A DNA stretch of 64,000 nt from Symbiodinium natans (taxonomy: Eukaryota > Sar > Dinophyceae > Suessiales > Symbiodiniaceae), in contig CAJNDS010002290.1 in the NCBI GenBank assembly GCA_905221605.1, positions 1,043,501 to 1,107,500 on the forward strand, given 5' to 3'. Positions 11,813-23,100 of this stretch are shown here, in pieces (within the stretch, counting starts at the first letter, position 1; each line of letters opens with the position of its first letter). Both the position numbers and the translations under genes were made by a program. The notes beneath the pieces are model-generated. The model was given only the letters and a program-made list of their open reading frames with translations. It did no database searches and was not told the origin of the DNA.

Positions 11813-12493
11813 TCCCCTAAACCCTAAACCCTAAACCCGAAACCCTTGGAGGCGGGGGGCGGTGCTTTGTCGACTCGGCAGCAGTGCATGTCTCCGACGG
11901 AGCTTTAGGGGTTTAGGGTAGGGGTTTAGGTTTAGGGTACACGTGTAGGGTCTAGGGTTTAGGGTTTGGGGTTTAGGGTTTAGGGTTTAGAGTTTAGGGT
12001 TTAGGGTTTAGGGTTTAGGGTTTAGGGTTTAGGGTTTAGGGTTTAGGGCTTAAAAGGGTTTAGAGTTTAGGGTTTAGGTTTTTGGGTTTAGGGTTTTATG
12101 AACTGGCGTTGGGTAATGCTAGTTGGGGGGCTGTCTCCTCCCTTCGGTCTTACATGGATACCGCTTGTATAACAAGGTTCAGACCTAGCCGGTGATTCAC
12201 AAAATATGGGACCCCTAATATAGACTCCAGACAGTATAGGATCCTCTCATAAAAAGGACCTCAGTAAGGCACGTGTCGGAAACCCCCCATACAGCCCTCA
12301 AAGCCGAAGCCTAAACCCTAGCCCTCACCCCAGGCCGGCCTGTGCATCTCTCCCCTCAATGCAAGCCCCCTCGAAACGCTTAATTGCTTTGAAGCCCTTA
12401 CCCTTAAGCAACAACCCAAAACCCAAACCCTTTAAACCCTAACCCCTCCCCCCCCACCCCTCGCCCCTAAACCCCAAACCCTAAGCCCCAAGC

Positions 12494-12592
12494 CCTAAAC
12501 CCTAAACCCTAAACCCTAAACCCTAAACCCTAAACCCTAAACCCTAAACCCTAAACCCTAAACCCTAAACCCTAAACCCTAAACCCTAAACC
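12494..12592 (-). repeat. Interstitial telomeric array (CCCTAAA)n
   Basis: About 14 uninterrupted CCCTAAA units, ending in CCCCCAACCC. Confidence 0.9.
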
Positions 12593-13259
12593 CCCAACCC
12601 ACCCTCCCCCACAAAAACAAAGCTCGAGGAGCACACATCGGAGGGCCAAAGTCCGAAGCAGGCTTCTTCGAAGAACTCAGTTGGTAGGATTGGGGCTTCG
12701 GGAGGTCTTACGAGGTTTGAGAGGTTTTAGGAGGTTTGATGAGGTTTCATGGGTTTCACGAGGATTTATGAGGTTTATGTATGAGGTTTTGGGAGTATTC
12801 GAGGTCTTTGAGATTGGGAGGCTTTCAGGGTTTGAGGTTGCGAGTTTTGAGGGTTTGGGGTTTGGAGGGTTTCTTTTTGGCTGAGCAGGGGTGAGGGGGG
12901 GTGTTGGCCTTTAGGGCATTAGGTTTTGTTTTGAGAGGGGGTTGGAGAGGGATTGGAGGCGGTTGGAGAGAGGTTGGAGAGGGGTGTAGGGGGTGTTTGG
13001 GCTTCACTAGGCATGACTGACGCTGCTTGTGGGTTGAGGGTTTTTGGTTGTGCCTAAACCCTAAACCCTAAACCCTAAACCCTGTATAAACCCGAAACCA
13101 CCTTTTTGCAGGTTTTTGGATTGGACAGGGCGTGTCGCATGGTGTGGACCCTCAGATCTTAGGAAGAGCTTGGAAAACCCGAAACCCTAAACCCCAAACC
13201 CTAAAACCTGATAAACCCTAAACCCTAAACCCTAAACCCCAAACCCTGAAACCCATCAG

Positions 13260-13352
13260 GAAGAGCTTGGCGAGAATGGTCGGGAAAACACTCAGGAGGA
13301 GGAGAAAGCTGTGCTATGGTTTGTTCAGGCCTTGAATCTTGAAGAAACATAG
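13260..13352 (+). CDS. Candidate terminal exon, acidic
   Basis: AG|G acceptor at 13258-13259, then a frame encoding EELGENGRENTQEEEKAVLW then FVQALNLEET and a TAG at 13350-13352. The first 11 nt are duplicated upstream at 13163-13173, with a CCCTAAA-rich insert between the copies. Family unknown. Confidence 0.4.
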   Translation, partial: EELGENGRENTQEEEKAVLWFVQALNLEET

Positions 13353-13774
13353 GGTTTAGGGTTTAGGGTTTAGGTTTTTCTACGGTTTAGGGACTTGTGG
13401 CGTTGGTGGGCTGAGGACAATTGTGCGTGTGCTCAACATGCGCCACAATGCGTCGCATGACTTGCGCAGGCACAACAACATCAACACTCCGAGCAGTAAT
13501 GTGGGTTAGGGCTTGGTGTCGGACTGTTTGGCAACCTTGGCTTGCGCAGCACCTGAGCTATCATCGTGCTGCTGGCGCTGAAGCCTATCTGAGACAACGC
13601 ACAACAGGGGGCACCCTGGCTAGTTCCGTTTAGGGTTTAGGGTTTAGGGTTTGGGGTTTAGGGTTCAGGGTTTAGGGTTTAGGGTTTAGGGTTTAGGGTT
13701 TAGGGTTTAGGGCTACTCTGAGACTTGTAGCCCCATCGACTCATAGACCCTACACTGTTTAGCGAACTTTGTAG

Positions 13775-13851
13775 GAGCCGAAGCTGACGAGTGCGACATT
13801 TCGCGCCACGCCGCTTGGCAAATTCGCAAAGTCGCTTTGTTGTTGCTTGGG
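13775..13851 (+). CDS. Candidate exon, unknown protein
   Basis: GTAG|G acceptor, then a frame reading AEADECDISRHAAWQIRKVA then LLLL, running into a TTTAGGG array from about 13855. Mixed-charge then hydrophobic; family unknown. Confidence 0.35.
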
Positions 13852-14426
13852 GGTGGGTTTAGGGTTTAGGGTTTAGGGTTTAGGGTTTAGGGTTTAGGGT
13901 TTAGGGTTTGGGGTTTAGGGTTTAGGGTTTAGGCAGACGGGTGGGGGGGGGGGGGGGGGAGGGGTATGGAGCTTAGGGTTTGGGGTTTCAGGGTTTAGAC
14001 TTTAGAGTTAAGGCCCCGGGCCTAGGCGATACCTGGGAGAGCCTGTCTAAACTGGGGTGTCTTTCGAGGGTTTCGTTGAATTGGGTCCCTGGGTGCTAAA
14101 AGTATAGATCTGTCAAGATGGCCCTATGAAGTCATCTTGCAATACCCCCGCCAGGAAAATCCTTGGCACCCACATGCCTAAACTTCTACTAAACAGGGTT
14201 TAGGAGTTGAAGGTTGCTGAGACGAGGGGTCTGAGGATCACGAGGTAGGGTGTAGTTTAGGGTTTACAGTTTAGGGTTAAGTGTTTAGAGTTTAGGGTTT
14301 AGGGTTCAGGCTTTAGTTGGGACCCCCCGTCTAGCCTTAAACCCTAAGAAACCCCAAACCTGGCTGTAGCGCACAGGTTTAGGGTTTAGGGTTTGGGGTT
14401 TAGGGTTTAGGGTTTAGGGTTTAGGG

Positions 14427-14540
14427 CTAGGACCCGGAGTAGGCCCCTATTCACTTTCTTTGGGGTTTAGGTTCCCTTTGATAACCCCTTAAAACCAAAA
14501 CGGGCGCTCTTGTGATTCCTAGGTTACCCCTGGGTCGAGG
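14427..14540 (+). mobile_element. Inverted-repeat element, family D (CTAGGACCC..GGGTCTAG)
   Basis: Left CTAGGACCCGGAGTAGGCCC, right GGTTACCCCTGGGTCGAG (diverged terminus). The interior has CACTTTCTTTGG and AAAACGGGCGCTC. Further copies at 33474-33539, 33709-33821, 39057-39159 and 43952-44117. Confidence 0.7.
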
Positions 14541-15695
14541 AAAGGCACACCAGCAGCTAGGCCCTCACTTTACTCCTCAGTTGCAAAACCCGCAAAACCC
14601 ACATCCCTCCCCCCCGCCCCCCCCCTTCCCCCCGCCCCCCAGAAAAAAAAAAAAAATCAAAAACAAAAAAAAAAAAAAAAACCCAGAAGAACCCAAAAAT
14701 AAAAGAAAACCCAAGAACACAAAAAAAAGAAAAAAAAAAACGCAAACACCCAAAATAGAAAAAAACAAGCAACAAACCGAAACAAAAAGCAAACATCCAA
14801 AAAAGATCGAACCCCCCCCCACCAAAGCCACCCCACAAAACCCAAAACCAACACCAACCCCCCCCCCAACCCCCTTCCCACACCCACCCCCCCCCCCTTC
14901 CCCGCCCCCCTCCCACCCCCACGACAATTGTGTAGGAGGCAATCGCAAGCAAGCCCTAAAACCCCAAACCCCCAAGCCCTAAAGCCCTAAATCCCTAAAA
15001 CAAAAACCCTGAACCCTAAACCCCTAACCCGAAACTACTAAACCCTCAACTCCCAACCCTAAATCGCTTCAACCCTGAAGGCTGCTTCAGCGACACCTTC
15101 AGTCAAAGGAGTCGTTGGAGGCGCCTCGTTTTGGGGAGGGCCGGGTGGCTTTGGAAGCGCTTGGGGGTTAGGGTTTATAAACCCTAACCCTAACCCTAAC
15201 CCTAAACCCTAAACCCTATAGGGGTTTAGGCAGCTCAGGAGTTTAGGGCATAGGTTTTAGCCTTAGCTCTTTAGAACGCGACTCCTCTCAGGCCCAGGAA
15301 GCGCTCATGCATCTAACATCCGCGAAGCAAGTACCAACAAAGCCCTTAAACCAAGCCCTCTGAATCCCCTTAAAGGGTTTAGGGTTTAAGGTTTAGGGTT
15401 TAGGGTTTCTTCAAACCCAGACCCCGGAACCCTTAATCCCTAAACCGAAAAACCCTGAACGGTACTCCACGAAGCCCCAGAAGCTCGCCCGAAATGCCAG
15501 AAAGCCTTTAAAGCCCCAGACACACCGATCCGACCGTAAAAATTCACCAACCAACCGCCCCCCCCACCCCCTCCCCCCGAAAGCCAATATATAACCCCAG
15601 CCCCCCAAACCCTAAACCCCTTGTCGGACTCACGAAGTGCGGCAGTACGGCAGTATCTCTGCAATGTGCATCACAATGTGCGGGTGATTTCCAGA

Positions 15696-15915
<220 letters not shown>

Positions 15916-16269
15916 CACAGAGAGAGAGAGACACACACATACATATATACATACATATAATATATACATATAATATAACTGTCATTACATTTTGAAACAT
16001 ATTTCTCAATTTTCGTGTATAAAATCTATGTATGTATGTATGTATGTAGGTATGTGTGTATATATATATACATGTATATTATGTCTGTTTTCTGTATGTA
16101 TTTCTGTGGCAAAGGCAGGCCGCTTTTCATCTGCGCAGGCCAGCACACATGCGGGTGAAAGCACGCGGGTGAGAAGACCTGTGAGCCCTATCAGTCCTTG
16201 AATACCCTGTGCGATTACGATTACCAAACTCTGAACCATAAAACATCTTCGCCCAAATCCTATGACCGT

Positions 16270-16395
16270 TACAAGGAGGGGCCTCTTTACTATACTAACT
16301 ATAAATTCAGGGACTTATAGCCTAAGTTAGGCTCCTTATATCCCAATTTGGGCTCTTATAACTCTACTTATAACTAGGGGGGGGCCCTCCTTGTA
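16270..16395. mobile_element. Inverted-repeat element, family E (ACAAGGAGGGGCC)
   Basis: TACAAGGAGGGGCC at the left and GGCCCTCCTTGTA at the right are inverted repeats. Relatives lie at 18892-18965 and 21716-21832. Confidence 0.65.
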
Positions 16396-17161
16396 GGGTG
16401 GGTGTAGCAAGTTCTTGAAAGAGATCGGTTTAGGGACGCCTGCCGCGCTGCACTCCTCCCCCCTCCCAATGCAGAGCTCCACTGGGTTTTAGGCTTTCAG
16501 AGTGTAGGGTCTAAACCTTATACACCCCAAACCCCAACCCCAAACCCCAAACCCCAAACCTCAAACCCTAAACCCTAAACCCTAAACCCTAAACCCTCTC
16601 AGCGTTTAGGGTTCCAGGGTTTAGGGTTGGCTATGTTGGCTCAGGGTTTAGGCCTGAGACACTTCAAGGTGGACCGCTTCGGTTCCCGCGGATCGCGGCT
16701 TTACGAAGCCGGCAGTGCCATTTGCAGCAGTTGGATCCGAAACCCTAAGCCCGAAGCCCAAAGCCCAAGCCCTAAAACCCTAAACCTAAACCCTAAACCC
16801 TAAACCCTAAACCCTAAACCCTAAACCCTAAACCCTCTAAACCCCAGCCCTGAAAGTTTCCGGGATGAAGATTTCGGATCTGACAACTGTGCGCATGGTT
16901 GGGTTCAAGGTTTTATGGTTCAGGGTTGAGATGGCTTAGGATATGGTCTAGGGTTCAGGGTTCAGGGTTCAGGGTTTAGGGTTTTAGGGTTAGGCTTTGG
17001 ATATTGGGCTTCTTTCAGTAAGCTCGGAGACATAAGTCTGGGCCTTCCATCGACTTAGGTTGAGGGCTGAAATCCTTAGCCCTAAACCCTAAACTCTAAA
17101 CCCAACCCGAAACCTAAACCCTATAACCTTAAACCCTAACCCCCCAAGCTCGGGTCTTCAG

Positions 17162-20100
17162 GCCAGAGTACGCGGCGCTTTCGCCGCTGCTGCAACTTGG
17201 CTTTCTTCTGGCTGGCTCTTAGGACTTTAACCTTTTGGGTTTTTGTAGAACTACAATATGGAGCCTCACCCTAAACCCTAAACCCTAAACCCTAGACCCT
17301 AAACCCTAAACCCTAAACCCTAAACCCTAAACCCTAAACGTTTAGGAGGGGTTCGGAAGTGAGCCAAGGTAAGTGCATCGTTGAGGCGGACGCCTTCGGC
17401 GCACCTTGGGCTCAAAAGCCGTCCAGCGTGGCGTGAAAGCCCTTAGAGCCCTGGTTGAGGGGATTTAGGGTTTAGGGTTTAGGGTTTAGGGTTTAGGGTT
17501 CGGGAGGGCGGTCTGTGAGGCAATTAGGGTGAAAGGGGTCATGCCTGCTGGCGTATCGCAGGGAAGATGCCACCTAGAGAATGCGGAAACCTGGAAACCC
17601 TGAAGCCTAGAGTCCGCGAACTCGGGTCTAGGGTTTAGGGTTTAGGATTTCGGATTTCGGGTTTCGGGTCTGGGGTTTAGGATTTCGGGTTTAGGGTTTG
17701 GGGGGTTTGGGGTTTAGGGTTTAGGGTTTGGGGGGGCCCGGCAAATTCCCATGGCCCTTCCGAGGTTCTCAGACCCAGGCTGCCAAGAAAGGTGAACGTT
17801 CAACCCTAAACCCCAAACCCCAGAAGCAGGGTTTAGGGTTTAGGGTTTAGGGTTTAGGGTTCGGGGTTTAGCGGCCCCTAAACCCTGAAATGTTTTTTCT
17901 CACAGGTCTTGGTTCTGCTGCTCATCGTCATCAACGCCGCGCCCGGGCGTGTGAACTCCGTTGCGGCTTCTGTTGTGATAAATCAGCTTCAGGCTGTAGG
18001 GCTTTGCAGTGGCTTTGCGCTCTCAACATCGGATTAAGTACAGAAACCCTACACAATAGCTGTACAACAACTTACCAACACCCCTTAGACAAAAGAAGGC
18101 AAACAAAAACATACGCCTGTAAGCAGGCCTGTACATAAAGGTCGAACCATGGGTCTAGAATGTAGAGCTGAACAGTGCGACTTAGAGATTGCGTTCGGAC
18201 TGGTATACGGCCTGTAAATAATGATGACGATGACGAGGAATCAAAGCAAAGCAGGAAGGAGAGCATGCAAAGAAACCCTAAACCCTAAACCCTCAATCCT
18301 AAACCCTAAACCCATAGGAGACCCTGAGCCTTAAACTCATAACCCTAAACCCTAAACCTGCGCCTGAAAAGCGAGGTTCGGGTGGGGGGCCGACCACCTG
18401 GAATGGGGGTTTAGGGTTTGAGGATTCTTACCCTTCACCACCCTCTCCTCTTTCTTGGTTTCTCATGGGCTATAGATGGTGTTTTTTTTTCAAGCTGGCT
18501 GTAAAAACGTGAGTTCCCCTAATACTATCCCCCCTAGGTTCCCCCCCGTAATCAGGCCTAAATCTCCCTAAATAGCCTTCATTATGGGGGGGACCTCGGG
18601 GGCAGTATCGGGTAGCGTCTTTGACAGAATCTGAAATGCAGGCTCATTGTCTAGGTAATTGGATTCCAAGCTAAGTATTCCGTTTCATTGACGTTCTACA
18701 TACCCCCAGAAACCTTCAAAAAAAAGCGAACGACAAGTGTGGGAACTGCACGCAGAACGGGTGCCTGGGGATGAGCGGGAGGAAACTGAGGGTCCCACGG
18801 CTGAGGCCAACGTGAAGTAAACCATGGCATGTGCATACAAGTAGCCTGGGTTGGAAGGCCCCGAAAATCCCAAAAGAGGGGGTCAAGGCACTCAAGGAGG
18901 GACCCTTATAAGGGACTAGGTTACTTGGGGGCTACTTAGGTATACAGGGCAGGGGTCCCTCCTTGTATCCCTTTAGAGGGGCTCGCGTGGCGTTGAGTAC
19001 TCAAAGATAGTGTACAAACATATTCGGGGGCTGCAGGCGGCCGGCGCATTCTTTCAACTCTACCACCTTGAACCACCTGAAGCCAAAGAAGTGAGGGTTT
19101 AGGGTTTAGGGTTTGGGGTATGGGGCATCGAGTGTAGGGTTTAGGGTGAAGGGTTTAGGGTGTGGGGTCTGGGGTTTAAGCTTTTTATTGTTTAGGTTTT
19201 TAGGCGCACGTGGAGCCCTGCAGCCCAAGAAGGAAGCACAAGCGGCCAGCAAGGTCGTATTTTGGACTACTTGGGGCCCGCCTTTTTGGGTCTAAACCCT
19301 AAACTTGGCCCTAAACCCTAGCTAGACCCTAAACCCTAAACCCTAAACCCTAAACCCGAAACCCGAAACCCTAAACCCTAAACCCTAAACCCTAAACCCT
19401 AAACCCTAAACCCTAAACCCTAAACCCTAAACCCTAAACTCAAGAAAGCCTCTGAGCCCAGGTGCTTCTGGGAGTCGAGATCGACGTCGCCTCGACGAAG
19501 CCTGAGAACGAGATCCCCTCCTGGAGTCTCGCCACGATGTGCCTTAGGGGTTGAGGAATTTAGGGTTCTAGGGTTATGGGGTTATGGGTTATAGGGTTAC
19601 AGGGTTATAGGGTTATAGGCTTATAGGGTTATAGGCTTATAGGCTTATAGGCTTAGGGTTTGGGGTTTGGGGTTTAGGGGCCCGGGCCCGGTGTTTTTCA
19701 AGGCCAACGTTAGGAGAAAAAAAAACACCTCCGTTTAGGGTTGAAGGGCTTAGAGTGTTGGGCTTGGGGTTAGAGTGGAGCCCCTCCGCCGCCCCGCCGC
19801 CCCCCCCCGCCCCCCCCCCGCCCCCCCCCACCCCCGCCGCCGCAACCCCCCCCCGCACTTGGTAGAGTTGGGCTTAGGCCCCGGTTTCGGTGTTCAGGTT
19901 TTCAGAACGCAGACCCTGAACTCCCAAACCTTTTAACCTTCTAAGGGCTTGGGGCATCCTCAGAGCACAGACTTCAGGTTTCAGGCCCCAGTTAAGCGCA
20001 ATCTCTACGGCATCAACTGGAGGTTTAGGGCTTTTAGGGTGTATAGGCTTTGTAGGATTTGGTTTATGGGGTTATGTAGGGTTTATAGGGTTGAAAAGGT

Positions 20101-23100
20101 TCATGCGGTTATAGATTGGGTTCAGGTTTTCCAAGGAAAAGGATCCCGGGCTTCGGGTTTGCTTGCATGCCAACGTGTGCCTCAGACTTTCCGCTCGGTA
20201 TGCCACCGCCCCATGTGACCGCACACTAGAAGGGCTCTAGGTTCCGAAATTTCTCATATACGGTGCGAGACGCAAGAAAACTTGCTCGGGGGGGGGGGGG
20301 GGGGGGCACGTTTCATTTCATGTCATGAATCAGTACAACCCAGCCAGGTGGAACTTGTTTTAGCACATTTCGAGATGTTGCAAGAGATGCACAGCTTTGG
20401 ACCAAAGGTTGAATTTGAGGAATCTAGCATCAACAAATGCGTGCGCTGTATTTGTGGGTAGTTAACCAACTACCTGGCTATGATAGGGCTGTAACCTTGG
20501 TTGTAGTCTAGGATCCCCATATCAGGATTCAAGGTTGAATTCAACCCTATATAACCTTAGACCGTAAGTTGCACCCTGAACACGAGGTTTGGACTGGTCA
20601 ACACCCTGATCGTCGTCTTCTTCGTGCTGGAGATCTCCATGAAGTTTATCGCGTATGGATGTCACGAGTTCTGGCGGGGGCAAGGATCCGGGTGGAGCCC
20701 AGGTGGCACAGGAGGAAGGGTCTACCAGTTGTATGGTGCTAAACCTTAAACCCTATAAACCCTAAACCCGATGCCCTAAACCCTAAACCCTTAAACCCGC
20801 CAAAAACTGCAGCATCGATGCGGTGCCACGCCGAAGATGCGTGCAGCATATGATCTCGGCTACAGTGACTCAATGGAATGTGACCCTGTAGAAGCAAGAC
20901 CTCAGACGACCTTGCAATCCCCAAGCTCTCACAAGAATCCCCAACCCTCAGCCCCAAACCCTAAACCGGTCAACTGTGTGAAGGGAAGAACTGCCCTGTA
21001 CACACTGAGCCATGAGCTAAACCCTAAACCCTAAACCCTAAACCCTAAACCCTAAACCCAAAAGCCGAGTTGATAGGGCGCATGGGGGCCATCCCATCCA
21101 TGTCCCGGTGCCTTTCGAGCGCAAAGCTTCTACTGAAGGACTATCATCAGGCCTTCGGGGGATGATTCTGGTCTTGCAGCTGCGGTTTAGGGTTTAGGGT
21201 TTAGGGTTTAGGGCTTTGGGGTTTAGGGTTTAGGGTTTGGGGTTTAGGGTGTGGGGCTTTGGGGTTTAGGGTTTAGGGGTTTAGGGTTTAGGGTTTTGGG
21301 CTTCGTGTTTTCAATCCTCCCAGGAACATCTTCGACTTTGTCATCGTCGCCCTGTCTGCTATGGAAACGGCCTTGGACCTGTTTGCTGCCCCTCGCCGGC
21401 TCTGCCAAGGGGCTGGGAGGGGGGCTTAGTAAAGCTTCAACCCTGCACAGGGGCAGGTTTGAACATAGTCTTCATTCTTGATACCCTGAATCCCCTACAT
21501 AACCCTTATGCGATCCACAAATGTTTAATTTTTATAGGGCCCGCAAACTGTGAACCCTAAACCTTTCAGAAGACACTCCCTGCATGGCACCTTGGGACTT
21601 TAGGAATGGAGATTGGGATTGGGCTAATCAAGGGACTAACCCTAAACCCTAAACCCTAAACCCTAAACCCTGAACCCTGAACCCTGAACCCTAAACCCTA
21701 AACCCTAATCAAGGGACTAAAGGAGGGGCTCTTGAAGGGACCTTAGGGGTTATTTGGAGGCTGTATAGGGGCTACTTAGGAATATAGGGACTTTATAAGG
21801 CCTATTGGGGTCCCTCCAGTTTAGGTCTTTTCTAAAAACGAAAGATCTCCAAACTCCCAAACTTGAACAGAGCCCTTACTTCTAGCCCTGCCCTAATCCC
21901 TGATCCCTAATCCCTAAACCCTAAACCCTTAGAAAAACGGCCCAAACCCTAAACCCTAAACCCTCAACCCTTAGCAAAACGGCCCCTCATTCCTTCCCAC
22001 CTCCCTAGGAGACCATCGCCAACAGCATGTTCGGCTCCGACGCGCTCTTAGGCAGCTTCGGGTTCAGGGTTTAGGGTTTAGGGTTTAGGTTTTAGGGTTT
22101 AGGGTTTAGGGTTTAGGTAAAGTTTAGGGATTAGGCTTTAGGGTTTAGGGTTTAGGCACCTTGGAAATTTTCTTGTGTTTGTCCTTCTGTTCAGGGTTGG
22201 GGGTTTGGGGTTATAGGATTTACAGGGTTTTCGGGTTGAGAGGGTTTATAGGGTTTACAGGGTTTCCAGGGTTTACAGGGTTTGTAGGGTTTGTAGGGTT
22301 TGCAGGGTTTTTAGGGTTTACAGGGTTTCTAGGCTTTGCAGGGTTTAGCGTTTCGGGATCCCTAAACCCAAACCCTAAACCGCAAGCCCTAAACCCTAAA
22401 CCTCTCTTTCAGATATACTTTAAATGTTAATGAGTTACTGGGCAAGGTCATTTTTTTACTGGGCAAGGTTGTTGTTTTTTTTTTACTGGGCAAGGTCATT
22501 TTTTTTACTGGGCAAGGTCATTTTTTACTGGGCAAGGTCATTTTTTTACTGGGCAAGGTCGTTCTATAAGTGAAATATGTTCCTTAATGTTATGGGATTC
22601 TTTGGGCGGGTGGGATTTTTTCTGGAATAATTTCTTGACTAGTGAATGCTTGGACTTGAGATGCTGAACCCTAAACCCTAAACCGCAAACCCTAAACCCC
22701 TAAACCCTAAACCCTAAACCCCTAAACCCTACACCCTAAACCCCAAACCCTAAACCCGAAACCCCAAACCCCAAACCCTAAACCCTAAACCCTAGACCCC
22801 CATGATGCTTCCTGGGGGCCTTTGCTCTCCCCAAACCCCAAACCCCAAACCCCAAACCCCAAACCCCAAACCCCAAACCCCAAACCCCAAACCCCAAACC
22901 CCAAACCCCAAACCCCAAACCCCAAACCCCAAACCCCAAACCCCAAACCCCAAACCCCAAACCCTAAACCCTAAACCCTAAACCCTAAACCGAACCTTAT
23001 AAGCCCTAAACCCTAAACCCCAAACCCTAAACCCTAAACCCCTGGTCATCCGAGGCTTTCCGTGGTCCGCACGCTGCGGCTGGCACGAGCTCTCCGGGGC

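Larger units (their letters stand above)
9526..13259. repeat. Telomeric arrays, degenerate heptamers and one introner relative
   Basis: Long CCCTAAA arrays at 10285-10383 and 12494-12592, TTTAGGG at about 11955-12055, and extensive degenerate forms (CCCAAAC, CCCTGAAC, AAACCC). Poly-C tracts at about 11542-11556 and 12445-12457. A weak frame at 10724-10806 reads GRLELARSHSSLSRSHSHAE. The 12681-13010 block is G/T-rich simple-sequence DNA. Confidence 0.55.

Noticed and set aside
14512-14982. Open frames rich in K/P/N (plus) and G/F (minus)
   Set aside because: A/C homopolymer-rich low-complexity DNA; no splice sites or domain.
22778-22960. Repetitive GFGVWGL open frame on the minus strand
   Set aside because: Translation of the CCCCAAA array.
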